From the NCBI GenBank assembly GCA_013398055.1, contig VZRS01002616.1:78592-142591 (forward strand): DNA of 64,000 nt, given 5' to 3'. Made by a program: the position numbers and the translations under genes. Source of the stretch: Ifrita kowaldi. Lineage: Eukaryota; Chordata; Aves; Passeriformes; Cinclosomatidae. A model generated the notes under the pieces. That model searched no databases and had not been told where the DNA came from. It saw only the letters and a list, made by a program, of their open reading frames with translations. Below are positions 47,461-61,422 of the stretch, piece after piece. The stretch's first letter is position 1. Each line of letters opens with the position of its first letter.

Positions 47461-50400
47461 GAGAGCTTGAACAGATTCCCACAAGACACATCTTAATTAG
47501 AAAAAAATAAATTCCATTACCTCACAGTCATAACTAGTAGTCATTTTTGCAAAGGTAGTGAATTTATGGCACTTGAGTTCACTAAAGTATTCCTGTACAA
47601 TGGAAGATGACTAAGTCCTAAATCCAGGAGGACCTGTTTCAGTCAAGTAGGTTGACTGTCACATAACACAGGTGAAGAACAACAGAAGACCTAAGGGACT
47701 GCAAACCACTCTACATTAAATACAGACTTTCATAACACTTATAAAAAAATAAGCACTTCACTTCGGATTATATACATTTATATACATCTTAAACAGTATG
47801 GATTAATCAAAGCCACTACTTTTTTACTTCATGAAGACATGGTTTTATAAGGACTTCAAAGTGGAAACCACATCGCTTTCTCAAAGCTCATGCTGCATGT
47901 ATATCATGTGATAACTGTTAAAAAACTATTTAAAATGAGGTAATTGTAACACTTTATCATTATCTTGGGAGGATGCTTTGAATAGGATACCAGAGAGGTC
48001 AATTAACAGCTGGGAAGAGACTTACCAACCTAATATTAAGGTGATATAAAGCTGGGAGGGATTATGCGTCCTTAGAGGATATAGTAGACTACAAAACCAC
48101 TTTGATAAATGACAGAGGAGGGCAAAATAAATAACATTGGTAAAATGAAATTTAGCTGAGCTAATGTAAAATGATTCACAGTGGGTATTTAAACACACAA
48201 AGGTAGATTTAGGAAATGCAGAAAGGCATCAATATGACAGAAATGTCTGGGAGCTACAGTATTATTTACATACATTCAGACAAGGGTTCAAATACATTTG
48301 GACACCAACATATATTTGGGCAAGTGTTCAAAGTCATACAGGTATGACAATGTTTTGTATGCAACAGCTGTAGCTGACTGTTATTTTAATGGGGTTTGTT
48401 ACCTCATGTACTTATTTTTTGACTATGGTGAATTTTAATTCTCTTCTTTAGTCCAGTAATGCCCCAAATTGCTAAATGCCAAGCTTGATGTAGTAGCTAT
48501 AGAAGGTGAACCTAATTTATAAAGTTCTCCATAATTTCCCTCTAGTGAGTGTCATTGGAAATGATTAACTAACTCTAAACTCAGAAGTCAGGTTGCATAT
48601 TTGCCTAAATTTGTTTCTATTGAAATCTGAAATTAATTTACAGAGAAGAAAAGACTTCACATAAATCATGGTAGACGTGACAGATCGGTGTATTAAGCTC
48701 ACTAAAGCCAGTGGAAGTTCTCTCATTTTTGCTGGGCTATGACTACAACCCTAAAGACCTTAACTAAAGCCCTGTTTATTGGAGTGTCTTGCACTACAAG
48801 TCTGTAAAAGGTCACAGCCAAGGTAACCTCAGAACAAATTAATAGAAGAGTGTTTTACTTTAAGATGATCTGTCTAGGTGGTCAGAGAAGCAGTCTCAGT
48901 GTAGTCCTTAAGCCTCTGAGATTCTGCTTGTTTTCTTTCAAACAGTGTAAGATTGAAGCCAGTTTCTTGAGAGGAAACTGATCCAGCTCTAGGATGCAAC
49001 ATGGTCTAAATGAGTTGCTGTGCAGAAACCCTTGATTTATAGCTGGAGGCCTGCATCATCCTTGTGATGGACTGGAACCAGCTACCTGGGTTGGCACTAC
49101 CAGCTCTTCTGTAGTGGGCTTGTCTAGGGTGCATCAGCAGGTCAGCTGCCTGACATCACAAATAGGAAATGACATTCACTTGGCAGAAGTTCACACACGA
49201 TGAGGTGATGCCATTAAGTTTTGCTGAAGGGCTCCTGGACTGCACCATGCAAGCTAGGAATTTTGGCAGTGGAAGAAATTCTCCCTGAAACACAAACAGT
49301 GTGTGATGCAGAAGTCCAAATGGAGGCATCCAAGTGCCTTTGGAGATCCCCTAGTGTATCCATCTTCTGCTGCAGAAGGGCACTGGTGCTCTGTAGGCTC
49401 AGGAGGTCCCGTGGTGTAGCTGCCAGCCCCATGAAGATATTTTGGCTACTCTAGGTCATCTCCAAGGAAATGATGCACCTACTATGGGTATGCTTATCAT
49501 ATACAGGCATAGGCCAGCTATGTCTGTATGTGACTGGTTGGTTGGCTGAACCACTTTAAACCTGCTGGTCTGTACTGACCAGAGCTCCATTTATCTGATG
49601 GACTATTACACCTCTTGTTATCTTTTGGCACACATCTCTGTGTAAGCAACTAAATTTGGGTGTTTCTTTACAAACTTGATGCTGCCCCTAATGTCCCTGA
49701 GCATCCATATTTCTGTTGGGAAGGTGTGCTACAGACTGCCTTTGATGACAGATGTGTAAATGGACATTTCTGACCTGAAAGCACATATCTCCTGTCTTGA
49801 ACTTCCAGAACTGCTAAACGAGGCATCTGTGCCACATGTAGGACATGACTCAGTGTACTCAGAGTAGGTACAACCCCCCCAAAGATGTGGGATTTTCTTC
49901 TCTGGGGCATTAAACAGAGACAGAGACTGACATCCTTCTGAAGCCTGAAAAGGCTTCTCATTTGGGGTATTTATGTCATGAGGCATCTAACCTGTAGATG
50001 CTAAGCCTGAGCTTATAATTGTACAATACTCCTTGTGTACTCCAATAGAGAAAAATAGGAACCTCCAGAGGATAATCCATATCATCCTAAAACAGGTGTT
50101 TTAAATATGTAAGCTTAATCACAATATTGTTTGTATCTACTGATTATAAAGGAAGCCAAGGTCTAGTAAAACTCAGGTTTAGACATCAGACTTTCAAGCT
50201 GTAAAAATTACATGACATGACCCAGTCCCACACTCTTGAGGTTTTCTGAAAATACTGGCTTTTGGGTACCCAGCTCCCATAGGAACAGAGAGAGCATCCA
50301 ACTGAGCTGGTGGTGAGCATCCTTTTTTCTGGCATGAAGAATATCTGTAATTAGGTCATATCATGTAATACACTTCCAGTAAGAGATGGAGAGGACTCCT

Positions 50401-53400
50401 GTTTCAGAGTGTCTGTTGCTAGGTACGCAGAACTCAAGAGTACAAATCTCTTTAGGAAGAGACAGGGCTTTAACCTTCTTGTCACATCCTATTGAATTTC
50501 TGATGCATAAGATCAAAACGATAAGGAGATGAACAAGAAAACTGCCTCCTCCTTGGTCTCTGAATGAATATCCAGCCTTCATACAGAGGAGTAGGAAAGG
50601 CTATAAGGAGACCATAGCATCATACTATCCTGGTATGTCATTTGCTGTGCTTTACTTCCTCATCTAAACACAGCAGAAGTTGTGCAGAGCCCCTTCTCCA
50701 TCTGTAATGAATAGTAAATAATGAATCCCATTCTGCTCTGCTTGGGTTAAAGGGTTTCACTTTAAGGTGACATAAAGTCAGAGCATCCCCTGGGAGTGCA
50801 GGCAAGCAGTACCAACTTAGAGTCATCACAAGTTTGACCTACCTCTGTCAGCTGAAAGTGGAGCATGCACAAGCAGCAACACTTCAGTTTGACTAGACTA
50901 GGAGCTCATGCTGTCCCTGGAAAACATATTGCCAATAAACTACTATTTCAAGACCACAGACTCTGCTTGTTCTTTCTTAGCTGAGTTTTGCTATGACTGT
51001 GTGAATTTATGTAGTCCTGATGGTGCAACATAGCTATTTCAAAGATCTAATTGACGTCAAGATTGATGTGATTCTTAGGAGTCATAGGATCCCTACCAGT
51101 GAAAAAAAGTCCAGTTTACATGATATGCATTTGTGCAGTTATATAGTTTGCTTCTTGGCAGATGATTGTTGATTTCGTACACTTCATCAAGGATAATTTG
51201 AAAGTGCCTAAAGTCATTGATCTTTGACAAACTCCTCAGCAGTTAGTTCCAGCCAGAGGCTGGCACAAGACCAAATTACACAAGTGGGACAACTGCAGGC
51301 ACTGACTCTGCCACCACCTGCTTTTCATCCTTTTTCATATCATGCTTTCTACATCATCTGTAGAAAACCTATATAAATACATAAACTAGGGAAGAAGTTC
51401 ATCAGGGAAGCCATTTTTAATTAGGTTACTGATGCTCCGCAGGGCTTTTAGCTTGTGATTAAGGCAAAGACACATAGACAGATACAAAAGCAAGAAAACA
51501 CACACAACCAGAAAACAGAAACCACCAACAATGCTGGCTTTCATGTACTTATCGCAGGCCCAGTGATTTTTAAAATCATTAGGGTTAGTTCACTTAGTTA
51601 AATTACTCTGCACAGCTTTAAAACACAGGTCCACATCAGCCCTGCCTGTTAGTCTTTGATGGCACCTCAAAGCAACCCTTCCCCATGCCTGCCAATCTCT
51701 GTGTGACTTCAGGGTGGCCAGGCTGCAGGGAGATGACGGCAGAGTTCAACTGCTTTGGAGTGATGAGGAGCAAGACATGGCCCACAGTCTGTGATCTGAG
51801 ATGGAACTGAAGCATGTTACACTTCACACAGTGTAATCCTCATATGAAACTCTGTCAGCAGTTGGTGCACACATACTCTGGAATGAGTGATTTTTTTTTT
51901 CCTACCTATCTTGTTGCCCCCGTAATATTCCCTATCACAGACTTCCTTAGATCACCACAGGACAGCCTCATCATAATCCTATTGTGTTCTTCTATTCTGA
52001 AGAAAACCTGTTAGCAGAGCTTGCAAAAGCCTCTCCCTGTTTATCTCTGTGGTGCCATCAATACATTAAGTGTGTTTGCCATCCCAACAGAGCATGCAAG
52101 ATGGTAAGTTAAAAGAGATGAAATTCTGCTTCTAGTGACAGAGAGCTAAGAAGGGATAGGGATGATCTTTTCCCGACACATCTGAGTTATGTGTTAACAA
52201 ATAACATAATAAATGTTCACTTTAGGAATCTGATGCAGTGAACAAAATTATCTGAGTACGGTGAGCACATGCACTATTGCAGAATTAGCCCGTTTCATTT
52301 TGTACCATGCCCTATTCCAGCGTGAAGCCGCCCGGCAGCTGGAATACAAGCAGCCTTTGACGTGCTCAGGAAAGGCATTGCCACACTTTCACACTGTTGT
52401 TTGACCAGGCTGAATGAACCATCCAAACTCACTTCTGTCCTGAATGAAGAGATGAGTAAATAAGCACATCAACATCATTTGCGTGTGGCAAAGTGGGTCA
52501 GCAAAATATTGGTGGTGATGTGCTGAAATACAGTGAATGCTTAGTGAGGTTTTTTTTACTGCTCTGTATGAACTCTATGCTTCCTTACATCACAATTAGG
52601 CAGCTGTGTTTGGGAGGAGTCAATTTTTCAAAAGAAAAAAACCCATCTAGGTGAGCTGGGAATTCCAAGATTTGGGGAGGAACAAGGGAGTACAAATTAC
52701 ATCTTGACCAATAGCATTGTTAAAAAATACTAAAAGCAACACTAAAAAAGCCCACATTGTCACCATAATTACAGATGAAATCAGAACAGTGGATAAAGCT
52801 GTTAAGATGTTTTGTCAAACATTACATTTGTTACATTAGAGGTCATTACAAAGCAAAACACAAACCAGGACATGGGCAAAAGAGCACAGCCAAATTCAGA
52901 CTCAGCAGGCAGAGCTGAGGACAGACAAAAAAAGAAAAGGACTGATCCAGGTTAGAGACTGGAAGCAGGGAACAGTTTCCTTGCGGGTTAAATGCAGCTT
53001 GCTCAGGGGACAGGAGGATCCTTACCAAGAGGCTAAGAACAGCTAAACAATATATACTTGTGTCACTATTGTCATAACCAAAAAAAAATCCCCACACTAC
53101 AACAGAAATGTATGGCTAACAAGAAAAGAGGCAACTTTCCTTCTTGATGTCGATGTTGGAAAGGACAAAGCCCCACTGTTTTTTCTTAATATCATTAAAG
53201 CAATGGCATTTCCTGGCTTGTGATGTTTGTGGTGGTATTTCCTTGTGGCAGGAGGCTACAAGTTAAGAACAGGAGGTACCGTTAACATTGTATGGAACAC
53301 AGGAGAAAAAAATTAATGATGCACGTTTGTGTTCCTTAAATGAATTCTTCAAAGGAAACAAGATAAAAAATAAAGATTGCCAGTCTTGCATGAGTAACAA

Positions 53401-54119
53401 TATTCAGTGTTCTGGATGGGTTTTTTGGGAGCTGGTTCAAACTCTGACATAAGCAATTCACTCTCACGCAGGTGCTTGCTGTTTCTAGAATGCAATGATC
53501 ATCTCCCTGTTCTGCTTCAGATGAAAACAATGATTCATTTCTGTATTACATTTCTATGAAATTTGTCACCCTCTAACACCACTCATAGCTATCCTTAAGC
53601 AGGGAAATACTTGACAGGACTGAGGGTGTGCCAGAGTGAAAAATAAAGCACCTGTGGTAATGTAAACATCATGTTAGGGCTAAAAAGATAGAATAGGAAC
53701 AGCCCTTTTCAGCTCCGTGTGTTTGAGCAGACAGCGGTGGGACGTGTATCTAACTGCTTCGCTGTGTTCTTTCATTTACATTACAAAGGGATGTTTTTGG
53801 CAGAAAGTCAGTGTAAGTAGCATTCATTATTCCTTTAAGGGGCTTGATAATTCAGTATGTTAATACACTGCAGGCTGTCAATGCCGTCAACCATCCACCA
53901 AGAGATAACTTAAACTTTGTTCTAGCATCAGTATTTCTGTATGCAGTCCTGAGATTAAATGGGATTGGAGATCTGACCATGGGGTGAGAACTAGTGCTGG
54001 TTGCTATGTTTGTGAGACACTTTGGGTGAGGCAAAAACCACCAGGAACTGAATAAAATGTGAAAGTAGTCATCATTAACTCAGGGCGCATGAAAATCACA
54101 GAAAATGAGAAAAGTGATT
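47461..54119. other. No gene or repeat recognised
   Basis: About 6.7 kb of unannotated DNA; open frames are short and lack recognisable motifs. Confidence 0.5.
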
Positions 54120-54195
54120 CAATCTGACAAAAACCCAAAACAGCAAAACAAAAACCAACAACAACAAAACGAACCAAACACAAACCAACCCTCAA
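54120..54195 (+). repeat. CA-rich low-complexity tract
   Basis: An A/C-only-like tract with CAACAACAACAAAAC and AAACACAAACCAACCC; almost no T on the plus strand. Confidence 0.85.
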
Positions 54196-55489
54196 GTATA
54201 TCTTTGAAGTCTGGCTCAAATATGGAAAGGAGAAGTGGGTTTCTCATGCAGCTTTGGGTGTGCCTAAATGGTTGCTCAGAGTCCCCTTACAGTCAGGGGC
54301 GAGAAACTGAAACTTGTAGGTAACAAACCATTTAATCCTTAAATAGCCATTTAAGGTAGGTCTGATGAAGTACCTCTTTCTTTGTCTACTTTATAAAGGG
54401 AGCACAACTGACTTACCTGCATACAGACAGAAACACTGACGGTATCTAAAGACACCCAAGAAGTGATTCATCTTCAGCACCTAGAAACATTTTAATTTAC
54501 ATGAGCTTATTCTGCTTGGCCATCTGATGAATGACTGACAAATTGGCTGCTGTAAAAGACTCTTGAAAAGCTCGTTCGTGCCAGGTGGGAAGGTCCACAC
54601 TGCAGTGATGTCACATGGAAGTCACAGTGTAATTCTGAGCACTCAACTTTTCTGCAATGAAGTAGCTGCTGAGTCTCCACAGCCTTGCTCTATGGGGAGT
54701 GAAGAAAGGGGGATACTGCTACAGCAAGAAATTCAGAACTGTAATCTGACATCAGTGCTTTGAGCCTGCATCTATATTAGTATTTCAGCCTGGATCAGAA
54801 GAGGGTAGAGCTTTTAAAGATAAGTTCCCAATTCTTCCACCTTCTGGGCTTTGGTTCATATTACTCATTCACACAAGTCTCAGGGAACATAAACTTTAGT
54901 TGGTTTAGATCAAATAAACTGGAAGATGGAGGCCAGTAGTGTACCCAATACACTTCAAATGCAATGGGCATTCAGTCCATGGGACCAGATTAGGACTATT
55001 CTGAAGAAAAAAAAAAATCACTAAGTTTAGTAGTGTGGGTGTCAGATTCTCAGCACTGACTGTTTTGTTCTTAAGGTCTGCCACTGGCTTGCACTACTTG
55101 CTAATCTAACCCAAAGTGAAGAGGATCCTGGAAGAGTCCACTGCTCCATTAACCACTGGAGGAGTTTAGAAAGATGAGATAGCTGAATTAGAGTACTCAA
55201 AAGCGAATGAAATGAGTCCACCAAATGGATGGTGGACTAGTTTCCCAAAATTCAGTATTTTAACAAAGAAAACATCCATTAAACAAAGGCAGAAACAAGT
55301 TTGGCACAAGGCATAAGGTAGTGAATTAACTACCATTGATTACCTCTATCTATCAGATATGGTCAGTAAATTCAAAATACAAATTGGGCTTTTGTTTAGA
55401 GCAGTAGCTTCAGGGCTTCATCCAAGCATAAACTGTAGTAAGCTAACCATGATTTTATTACCTACCAGTTAACTTTTAATGGCTGCAAA
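54196..55489. other. No recognised feature
   Basis: AT-rich spacer. Confidence 0.5.
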
Positions 55490-55960
55490 AGAACAGGGCA
55501 AACTGCAAAACAAAGCACCAAGACCACTTCCAGCACTACTAACCTAGCTGCCTTATCCACAGACTGCAGGCTGTACCTGCTCCAAATGGAGCCTTATCTA
55601 TAAGCTACAGTCTCTTCAGGGTTGTACCTACTGTGGCATAGAATTAGCCATGGTCACAGTCCTTCAGAAGAAACCTGCTCCAGCATAGCCTTACCCATGC
55701 CTGCAGCCCCTCCAGGGCTGTAGCTGCTCTCTTGTGGGCTTATCCCTGGTCACATGCTTTGAGGTGTTCCAGCATGACCTCCTGCACTGCTGCTGATGCT
55801 TCAAGGTGTACCTGCTGTGGCCACCCAGGGATCAGCTGCCTCAGGGCAGACCTCTGTGTCACATCCCCTACCACCTGGCTGCCCGTACAAGAAAACAAAA
55901 TCAGGTTCACAGCCCACATCTGGTTGAGAAGGGATGTTCAAGAAACTGAGTGGTCATTGC
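55490..55960 (-). mobile_element. Probable ERV LTR fragment with internal repeats
   Basis: Contains diverged repeats of a motif with CTGCTCC, GCATAGCCTTA and CTGCAG-like words, similar in style to the repeated middle of the LTR at 9440-10471. No termini were found and orientation is inferred from that similarity only. Confidence 0.45.
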
Positions 55961-56419
55961 AATAAGGCTGGAAACATCTACCCCATAGAAGGGAGAGGTG
56001 CTTCAGTCTCCCCAAAAAGCAGCTGAGGAGAGCAAGAACTGCTGCTGGTTTGTAACTTTGTTCTCCAGAGACTGGGAGGCAGTGATACAAGGGCAAATAC
56101 CAGGCTTGGCTTCAGGACAGTGCTTTTATTGTAGGTTTCCTAGGCAAGGCAAAACAAAGCGACAAACAACACAGAAAGCAGCAAAAGCAGAAAGCAGCCA
56201 TTGACATGCCCTGGAATTCAGTGTACAGCAAGAAAGGGAGAAAGTAATGGAGCAGGTAAGGGAGCAAATATGCCATCATCAGAGCTAGGAAGAGCAAGCA
56301 CTAGCCTGCCAAGTAACAGCTAAATATCTGTAACAGCTGTAAGCTCAGTCTAGCACACTCTGATCAAATCTGTCATCTTAAGCCCCTCAAGCCCCAGCAC
56401 AGCAGGTGCCAAAAAGGAC
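55961..56419. other. No recognised feature
   Basis: Short spacer; A-rich stretch near 56150-56200. Confidence 0.5.
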
Positions 56420-56960
56420 TGTGGTGGGCTGACCCTGGCCAGCAGCCAAGCACCCACACAGCTGCTTGCTCACTCCGCCACTCCAGAAGGGCAGAGGGAG
56501 AAAACAGGAAGAACAAAACTGAGACAACTCGTGGGCTGAGATAAAGATTTTTTAAAAGGTGAAGAAAAAATGAAAAAAAACCCAAGTCAACCAGAGGAAG
56601 TTAGTCTGCCACGACGTGCCACAGGCAGACTGATGCCTGGCCAGTCTCTGAACACTGGCCACCTAGGAAGCCAGCCCCTGTCCTTTCTTCTTCCTCTACC
56701 CCAGTTTGTATTACTGAGCAAGATTCTATGTGGTGTGGAACATCCCTCCAGCCAATTTGCCTCAGCTGTCCTGGCTGTGTCCCCCACCTCCTCACTGGTG
56801 GACAGAGTGGGAAAAAGAAAACCTTAAGGAGGCTGGGCAAGCACTGCTAATCAATGACCCACTGAAGTATCACCAACACAGCCTCAGCCACAAATCCCGA
56901 ACACGGCACCATGTGAAGTGCTAAGAATTAAATCAACTCCATCCCAGCCAGAGCACTACA
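56420..56960 (-). mobile_element. Endogenous retrovirus solo LTR, minus orientation
   Basis: Same family as 6154-6687 and, inverted, 11143-11731. The plus strand starts TGTGGTGGGCTGACCCTGGC with GCTTGCTCACTCC soon after, and ends ATCCCAGCCAGAGCACTACA. The middle has CCTCACTGGTGGACAGAG, the counterpart of the family's 'CTCGCTGGTGGGG' block. No target-site duplication was seen. Confidence 0.75.
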
Positions 56961-57186
56961 CTTTGGAGCTCCTGCTCCAACTGATCATTACAAGAGTTGC
57001 TTTACATGACATCTATGAGTTCCTTCATTGCTTCACCAGCTTTAAGGTCTTTCTCATGCAATCTATTTGCATACTTTTGGGGAAGTTACAAAACCCTTTA
57101 TCCTTCCTGTTAACAAACAGACACTTCTATTCTTAAGAAGGAAAAAATTCATATTTAGCACACCTACTTCTTTTAGAACCTTTGTT
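56961..57186. other. No recognised feature
   Basis: Short spacer between an LTR and a CR1 fragment. Confidence 0.5.
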
Positions 57187-57369
57187 CAGGCACTGAAACA
57201 GGCTGGCCAAGGGAGTGGCTGAGTCACCATTCCTGGAGGTGTTTAAAAGATGTGTAGATGTGGCACTGAGGGACACGGTTTAGTGGTGGACTTGGCAGTG
57301 CTGGGTTAATGGTTGGATTTGATAATCTTAGAGGCCTTTTCCAACTGAAATAATTCTAATAATTCTGAT
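57187..57369 (+). mobile_element. CR1 LINE 3'-end fragment
   Basis: Matches the CR1 3' end: CCATTCCTGGAGGTGTTTAA, TGTAGATGTGGCACTGAGGG, ACGGTTTAGTGG, TTGGATTTGATAATCTTAGA and terminal AATTCTRAT-like octamers. Confidence 0.93.
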
Positions 57370-57554
57370 TTTAAAAAATTGATTTGGCCTGTTTCCATAG
57401 TTACACTGGTGTGGTAGTTTTTTTAAAGACAAGTGAACTCTTTCAATCCTTCATAGTTTAATCTGAGTATGTGTTGCAATTGAGTTTTTCTGAGTAGGCT
57501 ACTCCAAGTTAAATTCTAGCAAAGCTGCTACTAAAGGATCAAAATATCTTTTAC

Positions 57555-57645
57555 TTAAAAAAACCCCAAAAACCCAACAAAACCAGCAAATCACACAAAC
57601 CCAACCAAAAAAACCCCCAAATCCAAACAATAAAACAACCTTTCC
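57555..57645 (+). repeat. A/C-rich low-complexity tract
   Basis: Nearly T- and G-free on the plus strand (AAAAACCCAACAAAACC and similar). Confidence 0.88.
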
Positions 57646-60600
57646 GAAGCATATTGTAACAAGGCTATCTCATTAGTGGTTTGCTCTCTAAAGCAGGCGT
57701 ATCAAGGAAAAAATTGTAGAACAACTCCAACTTTATAAAATTGAAACTTTGTTGCACTGATTTTCTGACATAGCATAAAAACACCAGAAAGGCTAAATGT
57801 AACATTCTACATGGAATCACAAAAACTTAATTTATGCATACTCTGTACAAGACTAAAGGGACACAATTCAATATATCTCTTAATAACTAATGTTCTTTAA
57901 AACCTAAAATTTAAAATCAATCTTTGTGATTTTTGTTCCAAAGTATTCCTACTTTCCTCAAACATAATCAGACATTAATGCTCTTGTATTTTTTTCTGCA
58001 TGGTGATAGAGACAGTTCTGGTCCTCCATGGGAATCTCGGTTTATAATATGGCTTCACACAGTAATGTAATGCTGCTTCTTCATTCTCTAGCTCTTCCTA
58101 TTCATTTGCAAAGGAAGTATACATTAAAATAACCAAGGTTCTTTTTACTCAAAGCATTTATTTCATCCAAGAGTGGAGACAGATAAAAAAAAATAGGTGA
58201 TACAACAATTTAGAAAAGTAATACAGGTTCAGCTGTGAACAAAAGTTACATCCTTCCTTATGTCTACTTTTCATAAAAACAGCATCACTCCCATTCTCCT
58301 TGTAAATGAACCAGTCATTGCTTGCATTAAACTAACATCCAGAGGTTCCAATCAAGGACTTATTGTTCCATGTCCCCGTACAAAGCCATGGCAAGCTACT
58401 TCCCTTACCTTGAGTGACACAGTTGGGATCTCAGCTCATGTAGGCACTGCTGCAAGTCACATAGCATATGGCAGTACAACAGCACTGTTCACCTGCAAAG
58501 CTAGCTCAAAACTAAGACAAAATGCAAACAAGTGATGTGAAAATTGGACATAAAGAGTATGGCAGGGTGGATGAGATGGGTAATGCTGAGAAAGCGATGT
58601 GCCTTCACTTTGGTGGGCTACCAGCAGATGGAGCAGGACTCGGGGATGGATCACTTGGTTTCCTAGCCCCAAGGTTTACCTTGGGTTCCCATCAGGCAAA
58701 TACCATCACCCATCCTGTGCAAGGCTATTCCCCTGCAACACATGAAGTGCACATCGGTACCAGAGTCCTGCCCTGAGGGCACAGAGTCTGGCAGCAGAGC
58801 TGACTCCTGCTTCTCCGGATGCAGGTGCGTTTGCCTGCTGCCAAGGCAGAAGGTTTGCACCCAGGCTGGCACCAGCACAGGCTACAGAAATGCCCACAGC
58901 ACTGCATCCTGAGGGGTAGCTCCCGCTGTACCTATTCCCTGCAAAGCTGAGTCACTGGGAACAAAGACAGTGTTCAGTTTGATGTGACACACCCGACGAG
59001 CCATTCAAAACAAGAATACCACATTGACAAGCTGTTCGGGTAAAAGGTAACATAAAGAATTTGACTGAGAACATGCTGTGCAGGATCTCTGCCTACTCAG
59101 GCCAGCTAGTGAAAATCAGCTTTCTTCCACTCCCATACTGAGTTCTTTGCCCCCAGTGTGATGTTAACTCTGCATATATCTAGGCTGAGCATCCCTCCAA
59201 CACGAAGCCATTTTTTCAGCTGCTACTCTTACACCAACACTTGAGGTTACCCAAAGGAAGGTTGTACGCCATGTTCGCAGGCTCTGATCAGACATCTTCA
59301 GTGTTAGACAGCAGGGATGAGGGCTGTGATTCAGCTGCCTGAGCTCAGGGGTCTGGCGACATCTGAGATATCCAAGGGAATCCAGGTTATATCACAGTCA
59401 ATGACAATCTAATCAACACAGCTCAGGAAGCCTGAAAAGCACTTGCCCCATTGCAGGCATGTGATGGCTAGTTAGCTGAGGCTCTCTGTCTCACTGCAAT
59501 GGGAGTACACATCAGTAGCAAGGCTGTAGACTCCTACACTAAGGCATCATTGTTGCCTAATATTTACTTTTGTGGCAGTGCATTGGTTTGTAGGTGGGTC
59601 ACGGCAATTACAGCAGTGAGTTATTCACACAAGAACCACACTGCAAATAGGTATCACTAAAAGAATAAAGAAAATCTAACCTTTCCTTACATATTAGAAA
59701 TGTTACAAAACAGTCTTCCTTTTTTTTTTTTAATGACAGCACAATGACAGTGTTTGTGTTGTATCTCCGTATTGAAATGTTCCAAAGTCATAAAGCCTCA
59801 AAAATTCAACTGAAGTTAGACAGTTGCTAAGCTAAGGTTGGCATTATCCTGACCCAGGCTGACTGTATTCCCTGATGCATCTATACCCATCTGCTATTTT
59901 CCTTCTGTTGTGCCAAGATTATCCATCATTTGGGGCAGGGGAATACCTTTTATTTTGTGTCTGTTCAAGAATAAGGAATAGGTGCTACAAGAATACAAAT
60001 CATCAGTACCACAGTGCCTGTGATGATTTATTCTCCCCCCTGGCTTGCCTTGTCTGCAGGAGGCCTGAAATCCTTGCATTCTTTTTATGAAGGGGTTTGT
60101 ACTTTTTTAACACTTGCATCTCCAATAACTGGTGAAAACAATTCAGGATAATCAATCTATTGGGATTTATGGCTAAACATCAACATACTCAGCAGAAGCA
60201 GAACTACTGGTTATTTTCTTTAGATCAGGGACAGGTGATGTCAGCTGCTCCTGTCAACCAAAACCATTTAAAGGGATGACAGGTATGCGATTGAGCAAAC
60301 CAGGGGCAGGTTTTGCCCATGGCTTGAGCAGGTAGGCCAGAAAACAGGCTGAAACAGTAGAAGAAACTGGACTTCCATTGCAGAAGCTTCCAGCTGGTAT
60401 TTGTAAAATAATTACATCAGTAATTCTGCAAGAAGGAATCTCTCACAAATCTGTTCTTGCTAAGTAAAGTGCAGTAGCTATGGTTACCCAGCAAACAGGG
60501 AGAGGAGGCAAAGCTGAACCACTGCTCTGGGCACTGTACACCATTTTTAACATCAAAAGCCTAGTTTTAGCTTTCCAAATAGAACTATGAGAACATCCAC

Positions 60601-61083
60601 CCACGTTCCCCATTACAGTGTGTTTGCATATATAACTGCGTGGCTATGCATGTGTGGTATATATATAGATCTGTAGTAGCATGACAGGATGACAAAGAGA
60701 ACAAAAAAGGAGTCAGCTTTTAGATCATCATACTACTATGACGTTTGCAACATACTCATACACAACAATCTTGTACACTTGGTTAGTCAGCCTAGGGCCA
60801 GCATCACAGGACTTTCCCCAGCAAACTTCTGCCTGCTACAAGGAGGAAATGTCTTCAAGTTTCTCCATTTGCCTCTGAAGATTGCTCAAGAACTACAGGA
60901 AATTCGCTGTAAAGGAACTGTCTACATTGTAGACTTAATGCAACCATTCTACAGAAGTTTCAATTAACCTTATTAACGGTAATGTGCATAAATACTACTG
61001 TAGTGTAGCAGCAATGTGGAACTTAGCATATGCCATGGCTTGCCCTGAGAAACTGGGTAAATATTTAAGCAACTAGTCCACGC
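57646..61083. other. No gene recognised
   Basis: Unannotated DNA with short, unremarkable open frames. A T-run lies near 59720. Confidence 0.5.
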
Positions 61084-61252
61084 TGAATTTCACATAAAAT
61101 GGCTCCACGTAGTCATCAAGATCATAAAGGGGTGTTTGAGAGAGGGTGGGGATAGTTTAGTGGGCTGTAGCCCTGCTTGTATAGTGGATTTCCCAGGCAT
61201 GGATTCAGACCTGGCTAGCTACCTTCATATCTTCAATGGAAATGTCTTAAAG
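61084..61252 (+). repeat. First copy of 169-base direct repeat around a single N
   Basis: Apparently identical to 61254-61422. Confidence 0.95.
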
Positions 61253-61253
61253 N

Positions 61254-61422
61254 TGAATTTCACATAAAATGGCTCCACGTAGTCATCAAGATCATAAAGG
61301 GGTGTTTGAGAGAGGGTGGGGATAGTTTAGTGGGCTGTAGCCCTGCTTGTATAGTGGATTTCCCAGGCATGGATTCAGACCTGGCTAGCTACCTTCATAT
61401 CTTCAATGGAAATGTCTTAAAG
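61254..61422 (+). repeat. Second copy of 169-base repeat, probable assembly duplicate
   Basis: Begins directly after the N at 61253; unique sequence resumes at 61423. Confidence 0.95.
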
